From Holacanthus passer (taxonomy: Eukaryota > Chordata > Actinopteri > Pomacanthidae): 64,000 nt of DNA. The position numbers were made by a program, and so were the translations under genes. How positions within the stretch are numbered: the stretch's first letter is position 1; each line of letters begins with the position of its first letter. Of this stretch, positions 35,780-47,640 are shown piece after piece. The notes below the pieces were generated by a model. The model was not told where the DNA came from. It was given only the letters and a program-made list of their open reading frames with translations, and ran no database searches. The stretch is from positions 1-64,000 of the forward strand of contig JAFREQ010000184.1 of the NCBI GenBank assembly GCA_025331565.1. Direction: 5' to 3'.

Positions 35780-36782
35780 TCTTACAAAAGCACTTTATTT
35801 AATCTCAAGTAAATGAAAAGAAGAAAGCACTCAAAAATGTAATATTTGTCCACGCCGCTCGTACAGTACATCTGCTCCTTCATGTTCAAGTAATAGAAAA
35901 TATAATAGTCTGCAGCCTGCTCGCAGCACTGCCTGAGACAAATAACTGCACATTACACGTTAACAGAAGTAACATTCACTTGGGAATGCAAGCAGCCGAT
36001 ATCTTTACGCCGTCCCGATACTTTTTGAAATGTGTTTCATTGCACAATACAAAGACCTGTGGATCTGCTGTAAGAAAATATGTCTGCTTCTGCAAAGAAA
36101 ATAACACATCCGGTCATTAACACTCCAATGTTTCTCCTAGATGATACACGTGTTTGAATGAGTCATTACACCGCAAACTCGCCGTGGTCCTCACGATGAC
36201 GACAGCTGCTGCGGTGCCAGACGGTACATCCAACATTAACACCTTGTTCAGAAAGTACAACAACTGAAAATACATGAGGAACATTCATAATTAGAGCTTG
36301 TGATCAACCCAAGAGGCGAATGTCTGGGCTCCAAGACGTGTGTTGGCATTTATGTAATCTGCAGTTGAGTAATTGGGGACCGTTTGTGTCTTGTATAAAT
36401 GAGTGCTTTAACACAAGCCTCCTAGCTTCCTGTCTTGTATCTTCCTATAAAAATCATAGTGCTGCTGGCAATGACAACCAACCGGCTGAACATTTTGCAC
36501 ATTTTTGGAAAACAAATTTCCAACTTTGTGCCTATTTTGTGAGTCTGAGCTGAGTTGCTCTGATAAACAGCTTGAAGTGAAGGGGAGGGAGGAAGTAGAC
36601 TAAAGAGGAGTTTGCTTTGGCCTTGCAATATCGATACTCCTGGCAAAGCAATCAGTGCCTGGACAAAGTCCTGGATGCTTTGTCAATACTGTTCCTTCAG
36701 CTCAGTGCTACGTGCTGTACAGTATGCCAATGAAGGAGAAGCAGGGGACAGAAGGACATTCAATTCCTCCCTGACTCTCCTG
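35780..36782 (-). other. b3galt1: inferred b3galt1 3' UTR
   Basis: From the stop codon to just past the first minus-strand AATAAA. No ORF or repeat is recognised inside. The end is inferred. Confidence 0.45.
35794..35799 (-). terminator. b3galt1: candidate poly(A) signal of b3galt1
   Basis: TTTATT on the plus strand is AATAAA on the minus strand, about 985 bp downstream of the b3galt1 stop. Confidence 0.45.
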
Positions 36783-37769
36783 CTAACATTTAAGGTGTTT
36801 CTTGCTGGTCATGTCATTCCAGATGCGGTGCATCTCCTCAGGGGAGATCTGGTGGACGGTGACCACCCGGCGGTAGCGGCAAAGACTGTACGCCATCTTC
36901 CAATGGTTGAAGCCGCTGTTCTGGAAGGGGTGGATGCCCAGCTTACGGAGGCACACGCCGACGTACACGTCCTCCAGGTGCAGCAGCCTGGTGTGTAAAG
37001 AGGTCTTGTATATGAGCTCGGCCACATCAGCCGAGAAGATGTAGCCGGTGCCAGAGCAGAAGGGTGGGTACTTGCTCTCTGGGTACAGATCCCTGGGCAT
37101 GTACCACTTGCTGCGCATGTCTCTGATTGGCCCACCATTGATGACGTAGCCGGTGAAGTACCTCCTCCTGGGCTTGGTGGTGGGCTTCAAAAGGTTGTAG
37201 ATGAGGTTCTCCATGTTGACAAAGATATCACTGTCCGTCTTGAGGACGTATTGAGCCTTAGAGCAAAATGTGGCTACCCAGCGCATGCCCATCAGCGTCT
37301 TAAGCGTCAGGTTGTGGTAAGAGTCAATAAAATCCTCCACTACAATGTCATGAAAGATCTGACTCTCCTGCTCCACCATCTGGTTGAGGACAGTATCAGT
37401 GCTGCGGCCCAACAAGAAGAGCGTGACCACACGCACGTCCGGAAACGTGCTCTCGTCACCCCATGTCTCTCGGATGGCTTGCCGGGCGTCAAATTCCTTG
37501 TGGGTGGTGCTGATCAGGATGACAAGGAAGGGGGGCTCTGCCTCGCACTTCTTGGCCTCGTTGATGAGGTAGCTGAAGTCGTGTGGGTTGAGCGAGCGCG
37601 TGCGGATGTTACTGAAGGTGGCGTTCTTGTTCACCTTGGGTGTTTTGCGTATGGGGATTGTCAGCTGGCCCACGTAGGAAGTGGAGGGGCGGGACACACT
37701 CAGGTACCACAGAGCGCTGGCCCAGCAAACCACTGTCAGCAAGTATAAGCAGGAGACCTTAGAAGGCAT
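36783..37769 (-). CDS. b3galt1: beta-1,3-galactosyltransferase 1
   Basis: Golgi type II membrane glycosyltransferase (GT31 family) that adds galactose in beta-1,3 linkage to N-acetylglucosamine ends of glycans, using UDP-Gal. The 328-residue product has a short cytoplasmic tail, one signal-anchor helix (about residues 6-26), a stem with a possible sequon Asn49, and the catalytic domain. GT31 marks are FLVILISTTHKEFDARQAIR, ETWGDE, the metal-binding DSD triplet (179-181) within KTDSDIF, NGGPIRD, FCSGTGYIFS and LEDVYVG. Asn153 (NLT) is a second sequon. Length and sequence track human B3GALT1 (326 aa) very closely, and differences cluster in the stem. The reading frame is uninterrupted in a single exon and ends in TAG. 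The a or b fish paralogue cannot be decided. Confidence 0.97.
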   Translation of the reverse strand: MPSKVSCLYLLTVVCWASALWYLSVSRPSTSYVGQLTIPIRKTPKVNKNATFSNIRTRSLNPHDFSYLINEAKKCEAEPPFLVILISTTHKEFDARQAIRETWGDESTFPDVRVVTLFLLGRSTDTVLNQMVEQESQIFHDIVVEDFIDSYHNLTLKTLMGMRWVATFCSKAQYVLKTDSDIFVNMENLIYNLLKPTTKPRRRYFTGYVINGGPIRDMRSKWYMPRDLYPESKYPPFCSGTGYIFSADVAELIYKTSLHTRLLHLEDVYVGVCLRKLGIHPFQNSGFNHWKMAYSLCRYRRVVTVHQISPEEMHRIWNDMTSKKHLKC

Positions 37770-38035
37770 CGCTGTTCACTTGGCAGTTGTCACCAGTGGC
37801 AGCAGCGTGGGAAATGTTGAGGCCATGCCTCCATGGGTCGTCTCAGATCCGGCGGCGCAGCTTGAGGCTGCCTCCGCAACACAGCAGACATTAATTTTAG
37901 ATAATAGACGTCTCTTCTGTCTAGTGTTGGTGTTGTGATTGAAAAGGAGCTCTGCAGAGATTTCTTATCATGTCCACGGCCTTACTGTGTCCCATCGCAG
38001 CTCGCGGGAATGTTTTCAGCTCCCTGTCACAGCAT
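37770..38035 (-). other. b3galt1: b3galt1 5' UTR part of the coding exon
   Basis: On the minus strand a textbook acceptor (ctgttttctcatcttttcttag) ends at 38036, about 266 bases before the ATG. This indicates that the coding exon is spliced to upstream non-coding exons, as known for human B3GALT1. Those exons were not located in the window. Confidence 0.55.
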
Positions 38036-38462
38036 CTAAGAAAAGATGAGAAAACAGACACTCAGTGGTGACAAAAACCACAACTACATAATGAAACTGC
38101 AGCAGGAAGATAAGCATGTTGACTGGAGGTGTAACTTCTAACATACTCATGATAAGGCATTTTTAGCAGTGTGACATATTTAACAATATTTTTTCTTCCC
38201 TATTCATTAGAGCTCATAACATCAGTCCACTTGCCAGGCTGGCAGCACTGCACCACAGCCACTAACTCTATCTTTCTATCACTCCTCTGATAAGAGCTCT
38301 GTGGTATGAAGAAAGTGAATATCCCAGGAAACTCTCTCCATTGATAGGGCCTGCTCTGCCTCAGCTCCAACCACTTTCTGTTTGCAAACGCTGTTTATCT
38401 CCCTCTTATCCCCCCTGGACCAGACACAGGCTGGCAAATCAGGGCCACTCCCGTAGTCTGAG

Positions 38463-38497
38463 AGGAGGAGGAGGAGGAGGAGGAGGAGGAGGAGGAG
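38463..38497 (+). repeat. (GGA)n microsatellite
   Basis: About 11-12 GAG/GGA units. The run of Gly or Glu it would encode explains a spurious 143-codon ORF across this area. Confidence 0.95.
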
Positions 38498-39169
38498 AGG
38501 TGAGACAAAGAGGGAGAGGGATCAAGGCAGAGAAGGTGAAAGCGAAACGTTCTCATGGGAAAAGATTAACATCGACGTCCTCTCGTTCTCCTGGTCTCAC
38601 TCCCCATTTACTCCCTCGCTCCCCATCCTTTCTATACCTCAATGTCAAACTGAACTTGGCATGTGGATTTTACATATTTTACTCTGTAATGAGCTGCTCC
38701 TTCGTTAGCTGGATTGCTGCTGCTGTGGAACTTGGAATCGCTGCTCTAATTGGACACACTGACAGACCATAAGGGGATGAATTTAAGCTCTAAATAAGAA
38801 AATTTTTTTTTTTAACATACCCAAATGCTTCCTGGACCTAAACGTCACTTTCCATTCAAAGACACCGATGGATAACCAATTCACAGGATTTTTGGTCTAA
38901 CTAAACCTAATCCTTCTTTACAAACAGACTTTTATTTGCTACAGACATAATCTCCTTTGATGTAGCGGCGGCCCTGTTCTTGATTCTGGGGAAATACTGC
39001 TTTTTATCATGCATAACTGATGATGAACAAAAAAAGTGGTATAGATCCTATTAGAGATACTAAAATGTGCTGAGATGCTGCTTGTGCTCTGTTTTAAAGA
39101 TGGAAGGGCTGAGATAAAACCGGCTCTTTCTTTTATCAGACTCCAGATTTTGTCTTGCGGGGCTTCTTT

Positions 39170-39780
39170 TCGTCAGGACTTTTCTGCTATTCCTCACCCC
39201 CCCTCCACCACCTCGTCTTCTACTATCTCTTCCCCTCTCTTTCACTCCCCCCTCTCCTTTTCTTTCTGAAGCAGAGTCATCAATCTCATGGTCCAGTAGA
39301 ATCCATCTAATCATGGCTGCTTTTCCACACCTCCTCCCTCTCAATCACTCTCTCCTTCTCTACTTCAGCGGCTGCTTGATCCATCTTTATATGTCTCACT
39401 ACCTCCCTCTCCGTCTTCCTTTGTCTCGCTCTCTATCCACCTGGCTTTCGATTGTTTTTGTCTGTGCGGCTCCTCATTTCAAGTTTCCCACAATCCCTTG
39501 TTATTTCTTCATATCATCCCGAGCTACCTTTACTTTTCTCCATGTCATTTTTTCTCTGATGAGGTGCAGGGCTCATCTCCTCACAGCTCGCCTCTAACTT
39601 ATTGACAGCTTCTATCGCCTTCAGTCTCGCTTAAGCCACTCAATCTCCTCGCCGTCTCCTCCCTCTCTCTCCGACAAAACCACTAAATCACCATATTCAT
39701 CCCCTTTCCTTGACCTCGATCGCTCCTCTCACTCCTTCCTGTTTGCAGATCGGCTTGTTTTCACCTCTGTCGTTTCCTGA
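39170..39780 (+). repeat. polypyrimidine-rich tract
   Basis: Roughly 600 bp in which the plus strand is strongly C/T-rich (repeated ctcc, tctc and ccctc words), with only brief interruptions. No coding signal. Confidence 0.7.
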
Positions 39781-42300
39781 GGAGGGTCTATTGGTTTCAT
39801 AATCCTCCAAAACGACTGCACGCTCAAGTTGCGAGAGCCCAGGATAACCGATATCCCCGTTTGCCGATGCACCTCACGAAATCCCGAGACCTAACTTCCC
39901 CTCAGAGCAAATTGAAAGATAGCTGTATCGTTTCATGCCGTCGTGTCACTTTGAATTACATTAGTACTCAGTGGAAGTTCTCTGCCGAACATGTTTCACT
40001 TCCAGCCGAATATCAGGGCATCATGGTTTTAAATTGCGGTGATGCAGCTCTTGCTGAGGGAAATATTCCATAATAACAGTGTTAATTTGTGGTTTGCAGA
40101 AACTAATTAAGCATGACCAAAACAGACCACACAGTCTAGTGATTTAACAGTCTGGCGAGAGATTCGAGTACTTGTTTGTTGTCAGATGAAGGACATGGGA
40201 TGATAGACTTTTACATCTATACAAAATAACATAAGGTGATTGACAGCAGGTGATGCTACACTTTAATGCTTATTATGGGTTTGTGTGTGTTCTCTTGTGT
40301 CAAAAAGAGACTGACAACCAAGTAGAAGCAGGATGGAAAAGACAGGCAGATGGTTACTGTCTCATTTTTTAACAAAGAACTGCTAAAATATGTGAACGGG
40401 AACATGCCTCTCACATCATTATCATATTCATAAATATGTACATCACTTTCAGGTCGCTCATGGAATCACATGTAAGGTCTTTGACCTTTCATGACCCCAA
40501 GATGGATTTAAAAGTAGTTTAGCTTTTGAATTTATGCTAAAATGAACTATCATACAATCCTGTGGTTGATCTGCTTTGGCCCTTTGATAAAAATACATCT
40601 GCAAATACAAGAGGACAAAATATCTCAAAATATCTGGTTCCATTTGTTTGAAGTGTCTGCGATGAAAAATGAGAAAGCCGGTGACAAAAACCTGAAAAGT
40701 TCACTCGGCCGTTTTGAATGCACTTTGGTCTCTAACTTCAGCTCCTCATTTTCCCTTCTATTGTCAAGTCAGCAAGGTGCCGGGCTTCGATATCAGATCA
40801 CGAGGTAATAATAACATCTGTGGAAAATCTGCCGAGCTTGAGCCTACTCTGACCCGACAAATCTGGTGAAAGTTATTCAACCCGGCTGATATTGAATTTA
40901 AAACTATTTGCACCTCCGAGTTTTAGGCCTACTTTTTTTAAAATTTATTTATTTTTTTTTTTAATTTTGGCATATTTGCACTTTTCTCTCTGCACAGCCA
41001 ACAACAAAATCAGAATCTGGTGACTCATTTGTTTGCATCCCTGATGTTAACATGATACAATAATGTCTAAGAATAGGATGTAAGTACTCCTACTTCACCA
41101 GCAGTACTGCACATCATAATAATAACTACCGTGCTGATAAAAGGCCAGTAAAACATGTCAATGGAAAGAATAACTCCAAAATACCACATTGCAGTAAAAA
41201 TAGACATTAAGGTGTGAAAAGAGCAGGGAAAAAAAAGCATTAACATGCTATAATTACAGTTATTATTAACACCCATTCACAGGGTTGAGTGCTAAAGATC
41301 TGCTAATCTGAATCTGGTTTTCATGACAGCACGGTGACAGGGAGAGAGAGACAGAGAGACCAGCAGGAAGAAATGTACGCCGGCATTAAGTGCTCGAGAC
41401 TTTTGAATGTAACCCCCCCGGGAAGTCAATTTAGCAACCTCATACTGAGCTCTGCTGCACCGGTCGCTGCTCCATTACGCCTCACACCGATCCAAGACTC
41501 CACATTATGATCACCTTTGTGTGGAGGGAGAGACAGCTCTTAAAAGACTTCTGCACAGTGATCAAACATTTATCCAGTGCGAGAAAGGCGGCCGCTGAGA
41601 GTAAGTGGAGGCTTTCTGTCACCTTGGCGTGTCTACGTGACGGATTGATTGACAGGAAATTAACTGAACATGCAAGAATTTTGATGAATGATTCATTGTT
41701 TAAGACATTTTTCACTCACAGGCTCCAGTTTTGGAAATGTGAGGATTTGCTGCTTTTCGCTCTTTCATAGCGTCGTAAATTAAATATCTTTCGGTTTGGA
41801 CTGTTGATCAGACAAGAAAAGGTGTTTGAAGACATGACCTCGGCCTGTCAAAGCGATGAATCAGTTCAGCGACTTACTATTGCACTTCCAGACATTTGGA
41901 GGATTTGCAACAGAGATATTAAAGAATGAATGGTCAAAATTAATGAGGTGTGGGTGTAAGTTGGGGTTCTGTCTGATTGAATACACTTATTAAAACCACT
42001 CATTAAATCCTAATCCTTCAACTTTTGCAAGTAGCCCAAGCTAAAAAACTCAAATTGATACCTGTACTTTTTACTGACTGTGAAGGCAGAAACACTTGTT
42101 TTACCTCATGCTCAGAACGAATAGCTACAGCCTGACAATGAGGGGACCTGACACATTAAAAAACAGGTGCAGGCTACTTAGTTATTTCATATATAAATCA
42201 TCACTCACTGTTGGTCTTGTTGAACTACAAAAAGAAAAGAAGAATTAATGTTAGAGAGCAACAGCTGATATAATGTGCTGCTGGTCATGTTCATCCTTTG

Positions 42301-42333
42301 GGATGAAAGCATTGGATAAAAGCATTGGTTAAA
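42301..42333 (-). repeat. short interspersed repeat core, copy 3
   Basis: attggataaaagcattgg on the plus strand is the reverse complement of the tttatcc core seen at 2436-2470. It is strongly diverged. Confidence 0.35.
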
Positions 42334-44589
42334 ACTGAGAAGCCTGCTGAAAGTTTTCTGCGTTGCTCTTTGATAATAAAATTGAGTGAGGAGACATAAT
42401 ATTTTGAAAAGAGATTCATTAATGATTTAACTTAACGAATTTTGCCAACTGGGAACCAGATCTGAAAAGGAACCAGCAACGTGAACCCATCCCTCCAGAG
42501 GCTGAGAGATCTTGACTTTTAGTCCACATCAAGCTCCAAAAATGATCCTATGATTTCCCACAATGCATTTGGTAAATGCCCATGTCTCCAGTTGTAACGC
42601 AGGGTTTCATCAGAGTTATTTTCTCATGGATGATGACAGTTATTAGTTGCAGCCCTAATGCTGTCCAAATAGTTTATATCCATTATTTTATATAAAAACA
42701 CATTCTGTATTTTGTGCCACTTTAATCAATTGCTGGAGTTTATAGCGGTGCCTACATTATCATACATTAAAGAAATCAATTACAGATTTTACTTTTTTAT
42801 AGTATTTCTGCTTGACGGTCACAAGAACTTTGAATAGACGTGAATCATCGGCTCTGTTGTCTTTACAATCAAGTGACCTCTATAAGCCGGAGCAAAACGC
42901 TGGGAGGCTACAGAGATGTGGGAGTTTCAGTCTCGTTTATTGTTGCACCAGATAATTGATTGCAGTCATTAGTGCAGCACGGAGTGACCTTGCTCGAGGG
43001 GGGAGGGGGAGGGGACTCATTGTGTGTATGTGAGTCAGCGAGGGAGGGAGAGAGCAAGGAAAAACAGGCCACACAGATGTGTTTCTGCAAGGTGGTTTAA
43101 TACAGTGTAATGTCTGCTGTCTTTGCTGCATCGGAGGTACATGTGTGTGTGAGAGATGAGCTTCGACGGCAGACACACCAGGAGGTGCATAAATCATATT
43201 CTGAGCTCAGGGATGACATCTAACCTTCACGCTGCCTGCTTCAATATTACAGATTTTTAATGACTGGCAGAGGAAAACAGGAAAGCGGCCTGCATCACGA
43301 CTGCTGATTTAAGCAAAGCTGTCAAAACGTTTTGCGTGGAGGAATCCTTTACATCGCAGCATCATGTTGTGGTAATGGTATCTGAAAGCGAGGCGTGACC
43401 TGTAAATATCATTCAGTAACAACAACAAGAAAGAATCAAGTGGATGATGGAAAGAGAAAAAAATTGCTTTTTATGTCCGAGGGAGGAAAAACTGGTACTC
43501 AGGCCCAAATTATATTCATCAAGCACAGCCGCCACTTTGACTCTAGGGCATGTGACATTGTCTTAGAGTGCCTGCATATGCTTTATGATTACTGAACAAA
43601 CAACAGCTTCCCTGGAGGGAGAGACTCAAACACTCTTTGCCCTCAACCGCTGAAACAAAATAGACTCCAAGGCCGATGAGAGCTGCATGTGAATGTTGTG
43701 ATACTGGAGGCACGAGGACGCGAATATGCCGCCGTGTTATTTTGAGAATATCAGGATTTTCAGAACTACCCTCTGCCTCTGTAGTTCTGACACGTCGGAT
43801 TAAACGACATCAAGCTCCAGCAGTCTGAAAATCTGAGACGAGATTTTAAATCCCTTATCGACGCTGTCCTTGAGTCAGGCAGGCGGTGCGTTATATCGGC
43901 TCCTCTGCCTCCGCCGCGGTTTGGGGATGTTAAGTTCAGTCGGATCCCTCGGTTGCATATCTGGCTCAGAGGACGCTGCTGCAAAACTGGAGTTGTCTGG
44001 AATTGTCCAAACCTCTTTGCATGTGATGGACTGCATTCAAACAGGGAGGGTAAACTCATTCTTACTTATTGAACTGAAGTCCTGCAAATCAACAGATGAC
44101 TGATGTCCTTGGAAAGTACGTTTTTCTCTCGAGCTCTGTCGGTTCCTATCACACGTCAACTGTCGTGAGCAACAGTTTCCCAATTCCTGCTATTATCAAG
44201 GAGAAATGTTGCTCCACAAAATGACCTCTATCGAGACCCGTTTCCAAACACGTGATTTTGCACATCAAACCTGTCCATGATCAACAGAGGGATCCACAGA
44301 ACCTGGTGAAAGCTGCATCCCTCTCTAGTCAAGAGTCTTTATATTGCTGATTTCATCTCTCAACACTGTCTTTTTCAGCCTCAGCCATATTATTCTAGCT
44401 TCCTCTTCTCATGTAGACAAGACACAAGGGAAGGAGGTGTTGCCAGTCTTCTCTAATAACTTGCTCCAAGTGTTTTTAAGCTTTAAATACTTACTAAAGC
44501 TCAGCAGTCTGTATTCATTCTGACTAGCTATCGACCCCCAAAGCACAACACCAACTTTTTATCTGAGTGGTTGTATTTTAGGTCAGTTG

Positions 44590-45400
44590 TTCTTACTAAC
44601 AGAAATTTGACTTGCAGGTCCAAAAGCAGAGAGAGGAGACTGGAGAGTCTTTACCGAGCAAATTACTACACGTTGCAGATCTGGGATTGATTTTAGACTC
44701 TGATCTTATTTTTATTAGCCATTTTAACATGGTTGCATAAACATTTTTTCAGCTGAGGAACGAAATTAGACCATTTTTAACCCAGAACAATGCTGAAATG
44801 ATGATACATGCTTTTTATTGTAACTCTCTTTTTACTGGTCTCTAAAAAGAAGAGAATTACAGTTGAATCAGAACACAATAAAAAAAAAAAAAAGATCTCA
44901 TTACCCCTCTGCTTGCATCAGTGCACCGGCTACTCCTATCTTTTCCAATTGATTTTTAAGTCCTATTACTTATCTACAAAGCCTTACATAATCTAGCCTC
45001 ATGTATCAGTGACCGTCTCTCATTTTATGTCCCAACGAGAACGCTCACATCTTTTAGATTCTTTTAAAATTTCCAAATGTGTCCCAGAAGAAGGCTGCTT
45101 TCTGTTTTTATGGCCCTAAACTTTGGAACATCCTCCCCTTGGATCTTGGACCGGCAAACTCCCTTGGAAACTTTAAAAAGAAATTACAGACCAGTATTTT
45201 GGATTTGGCTTCAAATTTGCTCCAAACTGCTTTGTTTGTTTGTCTGTTTGTTTTGTTCGTTTATCTCTCACTATTATTGTTATGGTCATTAAAACTTCCT
45301 GTTATTGTTTGTTTTGCACCTGATCCTGTTTTGTTTTGTTAAGTTGTATCTTGCATGAAAGGTTTTATACAAATAAAGCTATTAAGGTTATTACATTTGA
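44590..45400 (+). mobile_element. L2-like LINE, 3' end remnant
   Basis: Interrupted frames give LPLCLHQCTGYSYLF near 44900 and then FYGPKLWNILPLDLGPANSLGNFKKKLQT at about 45105-45190. These are the C-terminal L2 blocks usually written GPKLWNSLP and LETFKKxLKT. The element ends with tacaaataaagctattaaggttatta, a typical L2-type tail. Several stops and frameshifts make it dead. Confidence 0.8.
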
Positions 45401-47120
45401 GGATACGATCAGACCTTCTCTTCAAGGATACGAGCAGGAAATTTACACATATCAAACGTTTGTCTTGCAGATGCTGACACGCGCTGTCCAAAGCCCATAA
45501 CACCTTATCTCAAGCTCCTGCTGCTGAATGTGTGATAGGCTCAACAGGAGGTTTATAATTGTCAGCCACAAACTGTAAAAAAACTGTCTTCTGTTCAATG
45601 TTTTGATCCTCTTTTCCTCCAATCTTCTGCCAAGTCTAAAAACCCATTATGTCGGCTTCTAAACATTCAAAAGAGGAATTAATGCACGAGGAATTTAACA
45701 GCAATGGCCAAATTGGTTCGTATCCCACCTAATATGAGAGAAGCACAATTAAAATGTCAGGGATGGAAGGCTCCCAGCGTGGCACTAGCTATGCTTTTGT
45801 TTCCTGGATAATAAAGGACTCGATGATTGTTGTGGCGCGGCACAGCCAGCCGTATAGTCAGTATTACAGGCCACAGGCTGGACACTCTGGGCTTAGTGCA
45901 AAGCCTCTGAATGCAAAGCAGCTTAGGAGTGACAGAGGAAATGGGATATCAATAGCGGCCAACAGATTTGGCTGCTGTATAGAAGCCTGATGCTCCATCC
46001 CCACTTCAGCGCTGACTTGAGCCCAAACTGTGCTGGGGCGTATCAGCAGCGCTCACACAAAATCTCAGTTTGTTTTAACTCACAGAACAAACGCCTGCCT
46101 CAAAGGACGTTATAATGATTGCTCAAAGTTAAAACTTGTTTCAAGTCAGTTTCCTGAACTCGGGAGCTTATCTGGCTTCATTTGTGGTGAGCTCTCCCAT
46201 CTGGTGCTCCGCACAGGTTAAAACAAGCTGAGGATTGTGTGCAAAGGCCGCAGTGCTGGGGGATGAGTAAGCAGGAAAAAGAGATGGGAAACGCAGCTGC
46301 ATTTCATAATTACACAGTCAGTGTTTTCTCAAGAAAAATGAGTATCCCGATGAGCACAGGTGCCTTCGGTTTATTTTGCGGTGTCAAGAAGCTTAATGAG
46401 AAACAGCACTGGGCGTTGCTGAGGGGATTCAAAGAGCCAGCTCCCCCACGCCGGCCAGACCTGTGCTCTGAATGCCGAGCTCCCTCATAAATTGGAAATG
46501 ACAACTTGATTCATGCAGGTAATACATTTCACTGTCCGACCGGGTGACATTGCTGTTATACAATATTCAAGCTCGGTGCTGCGTCAGGCTAAGTGGGGAC
46601 GATGCTCGGAGAAGACAGTGAGGCGTACCCGGCACCTAAAATTATTATGTGGTAACAGCTGGCGAGGACAAATGCATGACTAACAAGGAAAGGAAAAAAA
46701 GGAAAGTTTGTCGTGCTGCTGAAAGGAAGCAAAGGTAAAAACAGCTGAGAATAGATATGGGAGAATAAGTTGGCTGATTTTTTCTAGTATATAAAAGTAT
46801 ATCTGAACAATTCAAAATGTGTAAAAATATATCAAATCCAATTGAAATAATAATAACACAAACATATGAAACTATGAATGAGGCGTATCAGCCGGAGTCA
46901 CTCGAGAGTCCAGACGCCTGGGGCGAGCCAGTGTTCGCTTTTCTAAACTTTCACATTATCCGGGGTGCAGTTTTGCTGAGCACACACTCTCAGCACTCGC
47001 ACCTGAGAGCCGCTCGGTTGCTCAGCACAAGCACTGTTTTTTCCACTGTCAAGCACTGAGCGTCTGCAGTGGAGCAATCCGATGACAAGTGTCTTGCTCG
47101 AGAGTGTGGTGACATAAATT
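45401..47120. other. non-coding DNA, no feature seen
   Basis: No gene or recognised repeat. Some parts (45640-46010) are low in repeats and may be conserved. Confidence 0.45.
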
Positions 47121-47189
47121 ACTGTGGAAAGTTATATCATGAGTCTTTTTTTTTTTGTTTGTTTGTTTGCAGGATGCTGGCGTTTCACA

Positions 47190-47640
47190 AACTGCTGTGT
47201 GTCAGACACCTTCCCAACCGGCTTCTTCAGCAACAGCACGGCTCAAAAACAAATTGCATCCCTGCAATCAGGCACTTTTCCAAAGGCCCTAAAAACAGCA
47301 TTAATTACGCTCCTCTTTAAAAACAGTGGGCTGGATCCATCTGTGCTCAACAACTTGACAGTCGTATCAAATTTACCCTTCACAGGAGAAATGATTGAGA
47401 ATATTGTCAACAAATATCTAAATCAATTTAAACAAATTCCCATCAGGATTTTGCTTCCATTATTGCACCAAAACAGCTGTTATCAAAGTCCTAAATGACA
47501 ATTGACTGAACACTGACTAAATACGTCAAATCTGAACTTAAAACCTGCCTTAAAACCTCATTTGAGCGTTTTTGTTCTTATCCTAAGTTGCTTATTTTTA
47601 TGCTCTTTGTAAAGCACTTGAAAACACATCTGACAATCAA
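47190..47640 (+). mobile_element. L2-like LINE remnant, internally deleted
   Basis: Reads SLQSGTFPKALKTALI, GLDPSVLNNL, VVSNLPFTGEMIE and NKYLNQF, the N-terminal part of the L2 reverse transcriptase. It then jumps at about 47510 to LKTCLKTSF and the ctttgtaaagcacttgaaa 3' tail. The middle of the RT is missing. Confidence 0.8.

Larger units (their letters stand above)
38036..44280. other. probable b3galt1 5' intron, left part
   Basis: No coding exon recognised on either strand. It includes a GGA repeat, a 600-bp polypyrimidine stretch and one degenerate repeat core (42301-42333). Assignment as intron follows from the acceptor at 38036 and is inferred. Confidence 0.4.

Noticed and set aside
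37251..37748. 165-codon plus-strand ORF opposite b3galt1
   Set aside because: It is exactly antisense to a strongly recognised GT31 coding exon and has no domain of its own. It is a codon-bias shadow.
38341..38772. 143-codon ORF with a Gly run
   Set aside because: Opened by the (GGA)n microsatellite. The flanks have no coding character.
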